This document shows, piece by piece, positions 40,650-48,306 of a DNA stretch of 64,000 nucleotides (its first letter is position 1; every line of letters begins with the position of its first letter). This DNA comes from Heliomicrobium gestii. Its GTDB lineage: Bacteria; Bacillota; Desulfitobacteriia; Heliobacteriales; Heliobacteriaceae. A program made the position numbers and the translations under genes. The notes below the pieces were generated by a model. That model had not been told where the DNA came from. It ran no database searches and saw only the letters and a program-made list of their open reading frames with translations. The stretch covers positions 186,001-250,000 of the forward strand of contig NZ_WXEX01000004.1 of NCBI RefSeq assembly GCF_009877435.1, given 5' to 3'.

Positions 40650-41231
40650 TTACACTATCACCTTTTCCGGTACTCTTGGTGTCACCGTGGTGTCACCTTG
40701 ACGATGGGAAGCATCGTGTGGGTGTTCGGAGACACCGCAGGGTTGTGGGGTAAAGAGATCGGGCAACACATCATAGCAATACTGCAAGGCTTTGCGATGA
40801 ATGCGGTAAAAGGTCTCTTTGCTGCAGAAAAGGTGCATCTGGTAGATCACGCTGTCCGGCTGAATCTGCTGGTAATACTTCCTCCGAATGAGCTCGGCGC
40901 CCGCTGTTCCCCACCGGCTTTCTTCGGCCATCGTCTCCAAGACGTGGCGGTACTGCGCAAGCTTCCGCTCAAACTGTTCGATCCTGTCTTCCAGGTAGGA
41001 CTTTTTCAGCGGATACTCCTCCAGAAAGATCACCCAGGCCTCCTGCCTTGATTCCGGCACACCGCCAGCGCCTTTCGCGACGCTCAACTGGCTCACCCAG
41101 GTCGGCGGCGAGGCACGCCGCGTTTCCAGATCATCGAGTGCTCTTTTTGTATTCGCCAGGGCGACTTCCGTTTTTCGAATCGATAAAAGCCATGCCTGCA
41201 CCTGTTTCGCCGTTTCCCGGTTCAAAGCCAT
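40650..41231 (-). CDS. ArpU/RinA-like late transcriptional regulator
   Basis: This 193-residue protein has an N-terminal coiled coil (1-90) and a C-terminal helix-turn-helix near 130-155 (MHLFCSKETFYRIHRKALQY). That layout matches phage late-gene activators (ArpU, RinA, Xpf-type sigma-like proteins). It is the first large gene of the tail operon, where PBSX-like elements keep their activator. It probably drives the structural genes after derepression. AAAGGAGCG upstream of ATG. No DNA target is visible with confidence. Confidence 0.6.
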   Translation of the reverse strand: MALNRETAKQVQAWLLSIRKTEVALANTKRALDDLETRRASPPTWVSQLSVAKGAGGVPESRQEAWVIFLEEYPLKKSYLEDRIEQFERKLAQYRHVLETMAEESRWGTAGAELIRRKYYQQIQPDSVIYQMHLFCSKETFYRIHRKALQYCYDVLPDLFTPQPCGVSEHPHDASHRQGDTTVTPRVPEKVIV

Positions 41232-41395
41232 CGCTCCTTTTTCCTGCGTTTTATCGTGTTACGAATTACGAATTTGGGATGCATTGCGCCGCTTAAGTAC
41301 CATCGTTTTTACCGTCGTCTTGTACCGTCGTTTAGCAGCGCTGTTTAGTAGCGCGTCTAACGCTGCCGTTTAGTTCCATCGTTTAGCTCCGCCGT

Positions 41396-41596
41396 TTACC
41401 ACCGACGAACTGCCACCGGCGGCATTCGTCGAGCGCCGCAAAAGGGGCAAGCGATCCGTTTCAGATCCCCCTTTTGGTAGAACTTGCTCCCACAGTCACC
41501 GCACTGCCCGAGGGGTACCTTTGGAACGGTACGTTCCCTTTTCAACCGCATCAAAATCACCGCTTTCATCGAATAATGCCTCGGTTCACCGTTCAC
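41396..41596 (-). CDS. Zinc-ribbon small protein
   Basis: This protein has 66 residues (57 from the inner Met). CGDCGSKFYQKGDLKRIACPFCG-type spacing, two Cys-x2-Cys pairs 17 residues apart, makes a rubredoxin-like zinc ribbon. It is the most promoter-proximal gene of the tail operon and faces the operators. Similar tiny ribbon proteins occur in phage control regions. Its role is unknown, possibly DNA or RNA binding. No strong Shine-Dalgarno is visible. Confidence 0.5.
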   Translation of the reverse strand: MNGEPRHYSMKAVILMRLKRERTVPKVPLGQCGDCGSKFYQKGDLKRIACPFCGARRMPPVAVRRW

Positions 41597-41631
41597 CCCG
41601 TACCCTTATTATGCCGAAAAGAAACAGAATT

Positions 41632-41644
41632 GGTCAAAATGACA
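41632..41644. promoter_or_regulatory. Operator O1 (GGTCAAAATGACA)
   Basis: This pseudo-palindrome GTCA-N3-TGAC is the mirror image of O2, with a 13-nt gap between them. It is probably bound by the XRE regulator and positioned over the tail operon promoter. Confidence 0.7.
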
Positions 41645-41657
41645 AAAGAGCCACATT

Positions 41658-41670
41658 TGTCATTTTGACC
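41658..41670. promoter_or_regulatory. Operator O2 (TGTCATTTTGACC)
   Basis: Exact reverse complement of O1. Together they form a 15-bp-arm inverted repeat counting flanking TT/AA. Confidence 0.7.
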
Positions 41671-41697
41671 AATTAGTTGTCGTTTTCTCAAAAACCC

Positions 41698-41729
41698 TTG
41701 TTATTTTGCTGTTTTTGGTCATAATGACA
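41698..41729 (+). promoter_or_regulatory. XRE gene promoter overlapped by operator O3
   Basis: TTGTTA (41698-41703) and CATAAT (41720-41725) are 16 nt apart. GGTCATAATGACA (41717-41729), a third copy of the operator with one change, covers the -10. This fits autorepression. Confidence 0.65.
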
Positions 41730-41752
41730 TAGTAGGAGTACATAAAGTCAGG

Positions 41753-42109
41753 GTGAGCAGATTGGCCCATCATGCAGAGCGATTGAAACAAAAACGAGAG
41801 GCCGCCGGCATCTCCATCGAATCGCTGGCCCAAACCCTGGGTGTCAGCGTATGGACGATTCGAAACTGGGAAAATGCTAATCCCGAACGCAACCGGGAAC
41901 CGAGTTACCATCATCTGCGCCAAATGGTCGAAATGTATCGCTGCACCGCCGACGAGATCATCGGCATCCGGCATAGTGAACAGCGAGATCTGTCCAGTTT
42001 GATGACCGTTTATCCAGTGGAGGTCGACGGTGAACGCTTGACCGAGGCCGAGAAGGAGATCGTGCTCAACCTCGCGCGCAGCCTGATCCAAAACCGGCAA
42101 AAAAGTTGA
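41753..42109 (+). CDS. XRE-family repressor of the tailocin
   Basis: This 118-residue protein has a helix-turn-helix at about 13-65 (LKQKREAAGISIESLAQTLG, then SVWTIRNWEN, a Cro/C1-type recognition helix). The C-terminal ~45 residues are helical (LTEAEKEIVLNLARSL) and may dimerise. It has no LexA-like protease domain, so induction would need another signal or an antirepressor. It is divergent from the tail operon with three shared operators between. Start GTG 41753 has a weak site; AGGAG lies 17 nt upstream. Perfect terminator follows. Confidence 0.82.
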   Translation: MSRLAHHAERLKQKREAAGISIESLAQTLGVSVWTIRNWENANPERNREPSYHHLRQMVEMYRCTADEIIGIRHSEQRDLSSLMTVYPVEVDGERLTEAEKEIVLNLARSLIQNRQKS

Positions 42110-42121
42110 CCCCTTCAACAC

Positions 42122-42156
42122 AAAAACCCCGACTTTCCAAGAAAGTCGGGGTTTTT
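42122..42156 (+). terminator. Terminator of the XRE gene
   Basis: 16-bp perfect stem AAAAACCCCGACTTTC with 3-nt loop, T5 on both strands. Confidence 0.92.
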
Positions 42157-42194
42157 CGCGCATCACGGGCCAGTTTTTCACTATAACAGCATTG

Positions 42195-42250
42195 CAAATG
42201 CCAACATTTGTTCAATTTCCAGGTCTGTTATCGACGGTGTCGTCGATAAC
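42195..42250. repeat. Two adjacent palindromes between the tailocin and malQ
   Basis: CAAATG-CCAA-CATTTG is followed by GTTATCGACG-GTGT-CGTCGATAAC. The second has 10-bp perfect arms. There are no T-runs. They may be operator or recombination sites at the locus edge. Confidence 0.5.
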
Positions 42251-42313
42251 CGCTTTATGCCGCAGGGATTGGCCAAACGCGTGGAAGCGATGGAAGACGC
42301 TTCCGCCCCTCCA

Positions 42314-43837
42314 TTACATCGCGCTCTTCGCCCCGTCCTTCGCCGACCAGCGCCGGTAAAGAACGGTCATACAGGAGAGTTTTTCCATCAACGTCTCGTC
42401 GATCTGGCTCCAGGCGAAGCGCCACATCCAGTTTTTGTCATTGATCGTCCCCGGCAGGTTCATTCGCGCTTCCACACCCAGATCCAGCAAGTCCTGCATG
42501 GCGAAAAGGGCCGTATTGTAATTGGAGGCCATCGCAAAGCGGATCATCTCCCAGACGACATCCCGCCCATCACAACGGAAATAGGCCAGCAGCTTTTCCC
42601 TGTCTGAAGAGGGAAGCGTCAAAAACCAGCTCAGGGTCGTGTCGTTGTCGTGATTGCCCGGATAAATGACGTAGTTTTTATCATGATCATAGAAGAGGTG
42701 GTTGAAGCCGTTTTGACCCTCAAAAGAGAAATGCATGATCTTCATGCCCGGGAAGGCGAAGCGTTCCCGAAGCGCGATGACCTCCGGCGTGATCATGCCC
42801 AGATCCTCGGCAATGATCGGGATCGGTCCCAGCGCCTTTTCCACGGCAAAGAACAGCGCCTCAGCGGGCCCTTTGCGCCATTGGCCGTTGACAGCCGTCG
42901 TTTCCCCGTACGGAACGGACCAGTAGGCCTCAAAACCGCGGAAGTGATCGACGCGAATGATATCGGCCAGGGAGAGGTTATGGCGAAACCGCTCGATCCA
43001 CCAGTGATAGCCCGTCGATTTCAGGTACTCCCAGTTATAGACGGGGTTCCCCCATAGTTGCCCCGTCTGGCTGAAGTAATCAGGCGGCACCCCGCCGACC
43101 TCCTTGGGGAACCCTTTTTCGTTCAGGGCGAAGATGGCCCGTTCCCCCCAGACATCGGCGCTGTCGAGGGAGACGTAAATGGGGATATCGCCGACGATCC
43201 GGATCCCCCGCTCGTTGGCATAGGCCTTGAGGGCATACCACTGGCGGAAAAAGATGAACTGGACAAACTTCTGGTAGTTCGCTTCGTCAAAAAAGGCGTG
43301 CATCGTATTGGCCCAGCCCAACTCATCGGGGCAGGCGAATTCGGGATCCCAGTCCAACCAACTGGTATCGCCGAAACGATTCTTTAGAGCCATGAACTGG
43401 GCAAAGGGATCGAGCCAGCGGTTGTGCTGGTAGCAAAAACGCTCATGCTCCATTTTCAAGGGCGAGCGATCGGGCAAAGCGCGAAAGCGCTCATAGGCGA
43501 GGCGCAACCGGGAGCCCTTATACCAGTAAGCCCAGGAAAAGTTGGCCCGAAAGGGGTTGGAGCGGTCGACCTCTTCCACCTCGGTGCCTGTCAGCAGCCC
43601 GTCCTCCCGCAGTCGCTCCAGGCTGATCATGAGCGGATTGCCGGCAAAAGCGGATTGGCAGGAATAGGGGCTGTGTCCGCGCCCCGTGGGGCCCAAGGGA
43701 AGCACCTGCCACAACCGCTGCCGGGTGCGAGACAGAAAATCAACGAAGCGATAGGCGTCGACACCCAAATCGCCGACACCATGGGGACCGGGTAAAGAGG
43801 TGGGATGCAAGAGCACCCCACTTACACGTTCCTGCAA
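42314..43837 (-). CDS. malQ: 4-alpha-glucanotransferase (amylomaltase)
   Basis: This 507-residue GH77 enzyme transfers alpha-1,4-glucan segments between maltooligosaccharides and glycogen in the cytosol. Motifs are SGVLLHPTSLPGPHGVGDLG at the N-terminus, RQRLWQVLPLGPTG, GIRIVGDIPIYVSLDSADVW, then IIRVDHFRGFEAYW with the nucleophile Asp, ALGPIPIIAEDLGMITPEV with the acid/base Glu, and GNHDNDT with the third Asp. Length is normal. It starts at ATG behind a weak AGGGG; 478 nt separate it from the tailocin regulator with no shared transcript. No glycogen operon is adjacent. Confidence 0.95.
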   Translation of the reverse strand: MQERVSGVLLHPTSLPGPHGVGDLGVDAYRFVDFLSRTRQRLWQVLPLGPTGRGHSPYSCQSAFAGNPLMISLERLREDGLLTGTEVEEVDRSNPFRANFSWAYWYKGSRLRLAYERFRALPDRSPLKMEHERFCYQHNRWLDPFAQFMALKNRFGDTSWLDWDPEFACPDELGWANTMHAFFDEANYQKFVQFIFFRQWYALKAYANERGIRIVGDIPIYVSLDSADVWGERAIFALNEKGFPKEVGGVPPDYFSQTGQLWGNPVYNWEYLKSTGYHWWIERFRHNLSLADIIRVDHFRGFEAYWSVPYGETTAVNGQWRKGPAEALFFAVEKALGPIPIIAEDLGMITPEVIALRERFAFPGMKIMHFSFEGQNGFNHLFYDHDKNYVIYPGNHDNDTTLSWFLTLPSSDREKLLAYFRCDGRDVVWEMIRFAMASNYNTALFAMQDLLDLGVEARMNLPGTINDKNWMWRFAWSQIDETLMEKLSCMTVLYRRWSAKDGAKSAM

Positions 43838-44116
43838 CAGGGGAGTTCACCTCTCTGTTTTGGTCTGTATCTGTCGGCGTCGCCTGCGTCGCTCGCCTGC
43901 ATCATTCTGTCGTTTGTCTACATCGCCTACATCGTTCGGTCCGTTCGGTCATTTGTCATTTGTTCGTTCCTATGGGATCATTCTATGAATTCAACCTTTT
44001 TTCCTTCCGTTTCTATACAGTTCCGATTCAATTCTATCGCTTCCGCTCTATTTCGCCGGCCTCCCGCCATCGCTGCCGTCGTGTCTGTCCAGTTGTGTCT
44101 GTCCAGTTGTGTCTCT
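43838..44116. other. Degenerate CT-rich intergenic tract upstream of malQ
   Basis: Plus strand is rich in TTCG/TCTGT repeats (TGTCTGTCCAGTTGTGTCTG twice near 44080-44125). No gene with ribosome-binding site was found; the malQ promoter must lie here. Confidence 0.45.
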
Positions 44117-45994
44117 TCAGTCGTGTCTGTTCAGCCGCGCCAGTTCGGCGACGACCTGCCGGTATTCTTCCTCCCACCGGGATCGTTCCGCTTCATCGCC
44201 TTTGCGGCGGGGCAGAGACAACCGTCCCCCCAGATCGGCCATGCGACACTGGAGCAACAATCGTTCGCCCGAGTGATCGGCCTTCGTTGGCCCGGGACGC
44301 CTGCCGGCCGACCCCACGGGTTTCTCTGTGAGCGGTTGCGCCCGCTCCGGCTGTTTTAGCCGCGCCGGGTGCGCCGGGTGCACCGGATACGCCGAATGCG
44401 CCGAATGCGCCGGGCTCGCCGGGTGTGCCGCGAGCGTCGAGAGTGCGGTAAGCGCCGGCTGACTCGCGCTGACCCGTCCCCCCTCGACCAACAGGATTTC
44501 ATCAGCGACCTGCTCGATGAGCCGGCGATCATGGGACACGAAAAGAACCGTGCCGGGATACTCTTTGAGCAATGACTCCAGCGCCTCCAAGGCGTCGATG
44601 TCAAGGTAGTTCGTCGGTTCGTCGAGGAGCAACACATTGAAGTCCTGGACCAGCGTTAACGCCAGTTGCACTTTCACTCGTTCTCCGCCGCTGAGCATGC
44701 CCACTGGCTTATGCACATCGTCACGCCGGAAATTCAGCCGCGCCAGCAAGGTCCGCACAAAGGACTCGGGCCGGTTTGTCACGTTCCGCAGCGTTTCCAG
44801 CACTGTCCGTTCTCCGGGCAGACGCTCCACATTCTGATCAAAAAAACCGATGCGCGCCGCCGGGTGGACGGTGATCCCCTGTTCCCGCGCCAGGATCATG
44901 TGAAGCAAAGTGCTTTTGCCCGCGCCATTATCGCCAACCAAGGCGACCTTGCGTCCCCGGCGGATCTCGAAGCTGACGCCGCCAAAGAGTTCCCGATCGC
45001 CGATGCGCTTGCTCACATTGTCAGCCCGGATGGCGATCTTCCCGGGCAGCGCCCCTTCGCCGGGGCGGTCAAAGAAGATTCCCGGCGGTGTCTCCGGTCT
45101 TTCCTTCTCCTCCAACTGTGCGAGGCGCGACGCAATGGCTTGGGCGCCGCGGTCGATCTTGGCCCGCTTGCTGTTGACGCCGCGCTTATGCAAGCGGGCT
45201 TCCGAATTCCCCATGCGGGTCGGTGTCGAACGGATCGCCTTGGCCTGCTGGGATTTTTCCCGCATGGCCGCCTCCAAGCGTTCTCGCTCCTCTACATAGG
45301 CGGTATACTCGGCCATCTGCTGGGCCGCCTCTGTTCGCTTTTGATCGCGGTAGGCGGCGTAACTGCCCTCAAAGAGGCGGACACAGCCGTTCTCTATCTC
45401 CAGAATGCGGTTGCACAGCCGATCGAGCAGTTCCCGGTCGTGGGAAACGAGCAGGATGGCGCCGTCATAGGCCATCAGGCGACTTTCCAACAGCCTCGCG
45501 CCGGCCAGATCGAGGTTGGCCGTCGGTTCATCGGCGAGCAAGATCCCCGAGGGCCGGCCAAGGGCCGCGGCGATCTTGCGGCGCGTCCACTCGCCGCCGC
45601 TTCGCTGTTCGCAGTGGCCGGGCTGGACGTGAAAGAGTTTTTCCGTGTAAGCCGATTCCTGCGTCCAAATGTCCCCGTCGACAGGGTCCCTATCCTTGTC
45701 CCTGCGACTGTCCCGATGATTGAGCGGGTCTCCCTGGTCGCGCCTCTCGGCGTCGTGACGCTTTTCGGCCCCCTCCCCCAGTTGCGCGATGACCGCCATT
45801 TCCGCATACCGCCGGATTCGACCTTCATCCGGATGCAGTTGTCCTTCCAGGAGCCGGAGAAGGGTGCTCTTCCCGGCCCCGTTGCGTCCCACGACGCCGA
45901 TCCGGTCATGGCGGTAGATCTTCAATTCATCGATCGCCAGGATCAGGCGATCGCCAAAGTACTTTTTTACGGCACAAAACGCTGCTACGACCAT
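44117..45994 (-). CDS. ABC-F family ribosomal protection ATPase (antibiotic-resistance type)
   Basis: This 625-residue protein has two ABC cassettes in one chain and no membrane domain. The first has GRNGAGKST, signature SGGEWTRRK and LLADEPTANLD. The second has GDNGAGKST, LSGGERVKV and LLLDEPTNYLD. The inter-domain linker (about 230-300, MREKSQQAKAIRSTPTRMG) is of the Vga/Lsa/Msr length that reaches the peptidyl-transferase centre. Such proteins displace lincosamide, pleuromutilin or streptogramin drugs from the ribosome. An acidic insert in the first cassette (RHDAERRDQGDPLNHRDSRR) and a repetitive His/Pro/Ala stretch (about 540-565) before a helical C-terminus are unusual. ATG 45994 lies after the attenuator. 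Confidence 0.85.
   Translation of the reverse strand: MVVAAFCAVKKYFGDRLILAIDELKIYRHDRIGVVGRNGAGKSTLLRLLEGQLHPDEGRIRRYAEMAVIAQLGEGAEKRHDAERRDQGDPLNHRDSRRDKDRDPVDGDIWTQESAYTEKLFHVQPGHCEQRSGGEWTRRKIAAALGRPSGILLADEPTANLDLAGARLLESRLMAYDGAILLVSHDRELLDRLCNRILEIENGCVRLFEGSYAAYRDQKRTEAAQQMAEYTAYVEERERLEAAMREKSQQAKAIRSTPTRMGNSEARLHKRGVNSKRAKIDRGAQAIASRLAQLEEKERPETPPGIFFDRPGEGALPGKIAIRADNVSKRIGDRELFGGVSFEIRRGRKVALVGDNGAGKSTLLHMILAREQGITVHPAARIGFFDQNVERLPGERTVLETLRNVTNRPESFVRTLLARLNFRRDDVHKPVGMLSGGERVKVQLALTLVQDFNVLLLDEPTNYLDIDALEALESLLKEYPGTVLFVSHDRRLIEQVADEILLVEGGRVSASQPALTALSTLAAHPASPAHSAHSAYPVHPAHPARLKQPERAQPLTEKPVGSAGRRPGPTKADHSGERLLLQCRMADLGGRLSLPRRKGDEAERSRWEEEYRQVVAELARLNRHD
44362..44434. repeat. 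Degenerate 9-bp repeats inside the ABC-F gene
   Basis: Repeats of GCGCCGGGT/GCGCCGAAT on the plus strand encode (A/S)HP or AHS on the gene strand. They lie between the second cassette and the C-terminal helix. Confidence 0.65.
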
Positions 45995-46025
45995 AAAAAA
46001 ACCTCCCTTGGGAGTCCAAGAGAGG
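45995..46025 (-). terminator. Attenuator hairpin directly before the ABC-F start codon
   Basis: On the minus strand a 10-bp stem CCTCTCTTGG/CCAAGGGAGG (one G-U) is followed by seven T and then ATG. The 3' arm contains the Shine-Dalgarno AGGGAGG, so the hairpin would both stop transcription and hide the ribosome-binding site. Confidence 0.75.
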
Positions 46026-46299
46026 ATGGCGCGCAAATCAACCCGAACCGGCGCACAGCACGCCAAAGGCGGGCACCCACAGGGGCGCCGGCTTGACGAG
46101 CGGCGGGATCGCCGAGTTGCCGGATAAAGGACACCGGCCTTGAACTGCGCAAAAACCATCCTGTTCTTGACTCCGAGTTTGACGCGACACCTCCGGCGCA
46201 GGTGAAAACCGGCTGCCCGGAAGGCCGCTTAGCATTCGGAAATCAGTTGAAACAGGATTATTTGCGCATGTTCGTATACCTTGCCCCTTCATCGAGATT
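46026..46299 (-). other. Leader RNA of the ABC-F gene
   Basis: This ~275-nt untranslated region lies between promoter and attenuator. It includes a mini-ORF ATG-CGC-AAA-TAA (46269-46258) preceded by AAGG, a candidate regulatory leader peptide MRK. A longer ORF that reads through in frame with the ABC-F is less likely to be coding. Confidence 0.5.
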
Positions 46300-46306
46300 C
46301 GTCTCT

Positions 46307-46335
46307 AGTGTACGGCAAAGGGGCGCAGCCGTCAA
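46307..46335 (-). promoter_or_regulatory. Promoter of the ABC-F gene
   Basis: On the minus strand TTGACG (46335-46330) and TACACT (46312-46307) are separated by exactly 17 nt, a good sigma-A promoter. Confidence 0.65.
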
Positions 46336-46494
46336 CAAGCCGCGCCGCGCCGAACCATTTCATTCCAAACCATACCATGCCACGCCTCACCAAACCTCAG
46401 CGCATGGCCCCGGCCTGTTGGCCGATCGCCTTTCCCAAGCCAACGCCTCGTATCGGGCCGATAGCTACGGTTTTGGTCATGGCTATGGCTGCGG
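46336..46494. other. Repetitive intergenic sequence after the NamZ-like gene
   Basis: Runs of ACCATNCCA-like triplets and GGCTATGGC/GGCTACGGC repeats. No gene or terminator is evident. Confidence 0.4.
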
Positions 46495-48075
46495 CTACGG
46501 CTTCGCCCCCACGATCACGGTCCGCCTCGAACCGTCCCAGTCGACAGCGGCGCCGACCGCCTCGCTCACATAGCGGGCCGGGATCATGGTGCGTTCGCCA
46601 AGAATGACCGGTGTGGCGTCAAGGCGTTTCTGCTGACCGTTGATCACAGCGGCGGCGCTGCCGACGGTAAAGACGCTCTTTTTTCCCGCCTTTTCGACAG
46701 TGATCGTCCCGCTGGCGCCGTTCCAGTTGACTGTAGCGCCGAGGGCCTCGACGATGGCCCGCAGGGGGACCATCACCCGGTCGTTCCGGTCCAGGTAGGG
46801 CGCTGAATCGAAGGCCACCTCGCGGCCATCCACAACGACCCGGATCGGTTCGATGAGACCGGGCGGCGGGCTCGGCTGATCGCCATAGATGAGGTAGCGC
46901 TTGCGTGCTTCCCGGAAGGCCTCCAAGGCGGGCCGGTAGTTGTCCTCCATCTCTTGCGGCGATAGGCCCGCTTCCAGCCAGATCCCGATCTTGTCGGTGC
47001 CCATGATCTTGTCAAACATGACCACCTTGTCGCCGCTCTTGGGCACGGGAAAACCGTTGAGGGCATGGGCGTAGGCCAGGGCGTAGACGCCGGTCTTGGC
47101 CGGGTTGAAGGCATGATAGTCGGTGATCTGAAGCCGCACGCCGCCGGCCGCACCGCGCCGGTCAGCGACAAAGGTGACGCCGGGCAGGCCGGCTCCGTTG
47201 AGCAGTTCGGCATAGCGGTCGGCATCGATGCCTTTTGAACCGATCCATTTGAAGTTGGATTGGAAGACGCTGGTGCCCTCGCCGAGGCCGGTGGCCATGT
47301 AGCCGAAGGCGGCGTCCAGATCGACGATGGCCGGCGACGTGTTCAGCCAGGGCAGACCCGTATCCTGAAAGACCATGGCGCGATTCCAGCCGGCCATCGG
47401 CACGACGGTGAGCTTGGCGCCGATGTTGCGGTTGAAGTACAGGGCCAGTTCGCCGGCGGTCATGCCATGGGACATGGGCAGGTTGTCGACACCGACGAAG
47501 GTTTTAAAGCGGTCCTCCAAAACGGGGCCGTCGGCGATGACGCCGCCGACAGGATTGGGCCGGTCCAGGACGACGATCGGTTTGTTGTATTTTTGGGCAG
47601 CCACCATGCAGTAGTTTAAGGTTGACATGTATGTATAGGAACGGGCGCCGATGTCCTGGACATCGAAGAGCAGCACATCGAGGTTGCGCAGCATCTCTTC
47701 AGTCGGCATCCGCGTCGGCCCGTAGAGGCTGTAGACGGGGATGTTCAACGTCGGGTGTTGGTAGGAGGCCACGTACTCACCGGCTTTGGCCGTCCCGTCG
47801 ACGCCATGTTCGGGGCCGAAGAGGGCTACGAGCTTGACCGAAGCATCCTGGGCCAGCACGTCGACGGTGCGCTCGCCGCGGCTGTTGACACCGGTCTGGT
47901 TGGTGACGAGGCCGACACGCTTGCCGGCGATCAGGCTATGGTATGTACTCATCAGGCGTTCATTGCCCAAGGTGACGGCGGCCGCCTCGGCCGGCGGGAG
48001 CGCCGGGAAGGGCGAGAGCAAGATGGAACTGAGAGCCAGCAGGATGGCACAGAAGAGCATCCACCGTTTTTGCAT
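46495..48075 (-). CDS. Secreted NamZ-like exo-N-acetylmuramidase (DUF1343) with copper-amine-oxidase-type domain
   Basis: This 526-residue protein starts from ATG 48075 (AAAAGGGG upstream). Signal peptide about 1-33 (WMLFCAILLALSSILLSPF). The DUF1343 domain spans 40-400 with GLVTNQTGVNSRGERTVDVL, LFGPEHGVDGTAKAGE, LLFDVQDIGARSYTY, VVLDRPNPVGG and LGEGTSVFQSNFKWIGSKG (part). The C-terminal ~110 residues (RVVVDGREVAFDSAPYLDRN, RVMVPLRAIVEALGATVNW, and a second copy ERTMIPARYVSEAVG) form a copper-amine-oxidase N-terminal-like domain common in exported Firmicutes proteins, probably wall anchoring. NamZ releases MurNAc from wall fragments for recycling. Intact. Confidence 0.88.
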   Translation of the reverse strand: MQKRWMLFCAILLALSSILLSPFPALPPAEAAAVTLGNERLMSTYHSLIAGKRVGLVTNQTGVNSRGERTVDVLAQDASVKLVALFGPEHGVDGTAKAGEYVASYQHPTLNIPVYSLYGPTRMPTEEMLRNLDVLLFDVQDIGARSYTYMSTLNYCMVAAQKYNKPIVVLDRPNPVGGVIADGPVLEDRFKTFVGVDNLPMSHGMTAGELALYFNRNIGAKLTVVPMAGWNRAMVFQDTGLPWLNTSPAIVDLDAAFGYMATGLGEGTSVFQSNFKWIGSKGIDADRYAELLNGAGLPGVTFVADRRGAAGGVRLQITDYHAFNPAKTGVYALAYAHALNGFPVPKSGDKVVMFDKIMGTDKIGIWLEAGLSPQEMEDNYRPALEAFREARKRYLIYGDQPSPPPGLIEPIRVVVDGREVAFDSAPYLDRNDRVMVPLRAIVEALGATVNWNGASGTITVEKAGKKSVFTVGSAAAVINGQQKRLDATPVILGERTMIPARYVSEAVGAAVDWDGSRRTVIVGAKP

Positions 48076-48207
48076 TTTATAACCCCTTTTCGACAAATTT
48101 TATTTTGTAGCAAGAGCGTTTGGCCTTAGAGATCACCACCCAGCGAAATGATTTTGTTCTATTTCTTCGACGCGCCGCCAGAGATCCCCTTTTTGGGAAC
48201 TCCGGGC

Positions 48208-48241
48208 AAAGAAAAAGCCGCCGGCGTTTATCCGGCAGCTT
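48208..48241 (-). terminator. Terminator of the DUF1540 gene
   Basis: AAAGCCGCCGG/CCGGCAGCTTT (one G-U) with minus-strand T-run. Confidence 0.75.
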
Positions 48242-48306
48242 TCTCTGTCACAACGGCTCTGATCGGTTGTCTGGGGATTCCGTACGGCTACGGGGCAGGA
48301 GGGCAC

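Larger units (their letters stand above)
29219..42109 (-). mobile_element. Contractile phage-tail-like particle (R-type tailocin) locus
   Basis: Sixteen genes encode a complete contractile tail in the PBSX/Xkd order: late regulator, tail terminator, sheath, tube, chaperone with frameshift, tape measure, LysM protein, hub, XkdR-S-T-U baseplate, fibre, XkdW/X and a holin-like membrane protein. All lie on the minus strand, with a divergent XRE gene at the head. No capsid, portal, protease, terminase, integrase or replication gene is present and no att repeats were seen. This set is that of PBSX-like bacteriocins (diffocin, monocin type), not of a prophage able to package DNA. Confidence 0.85.

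Noticed and set aside
29219-42109. Complete prophage
   Set aside because: No integrase, replication, terminase, portal, capsid or att repeats were found; the genes present suffice only for a tail.
46038-46292. 85-codon ORF in the ABC-F leader beginning MKGQG
   Set aside because: No domain, composition of non-coding GC-rich DNA; the short MRK frame inside it has the better-placed site, though even that is only a candidate.
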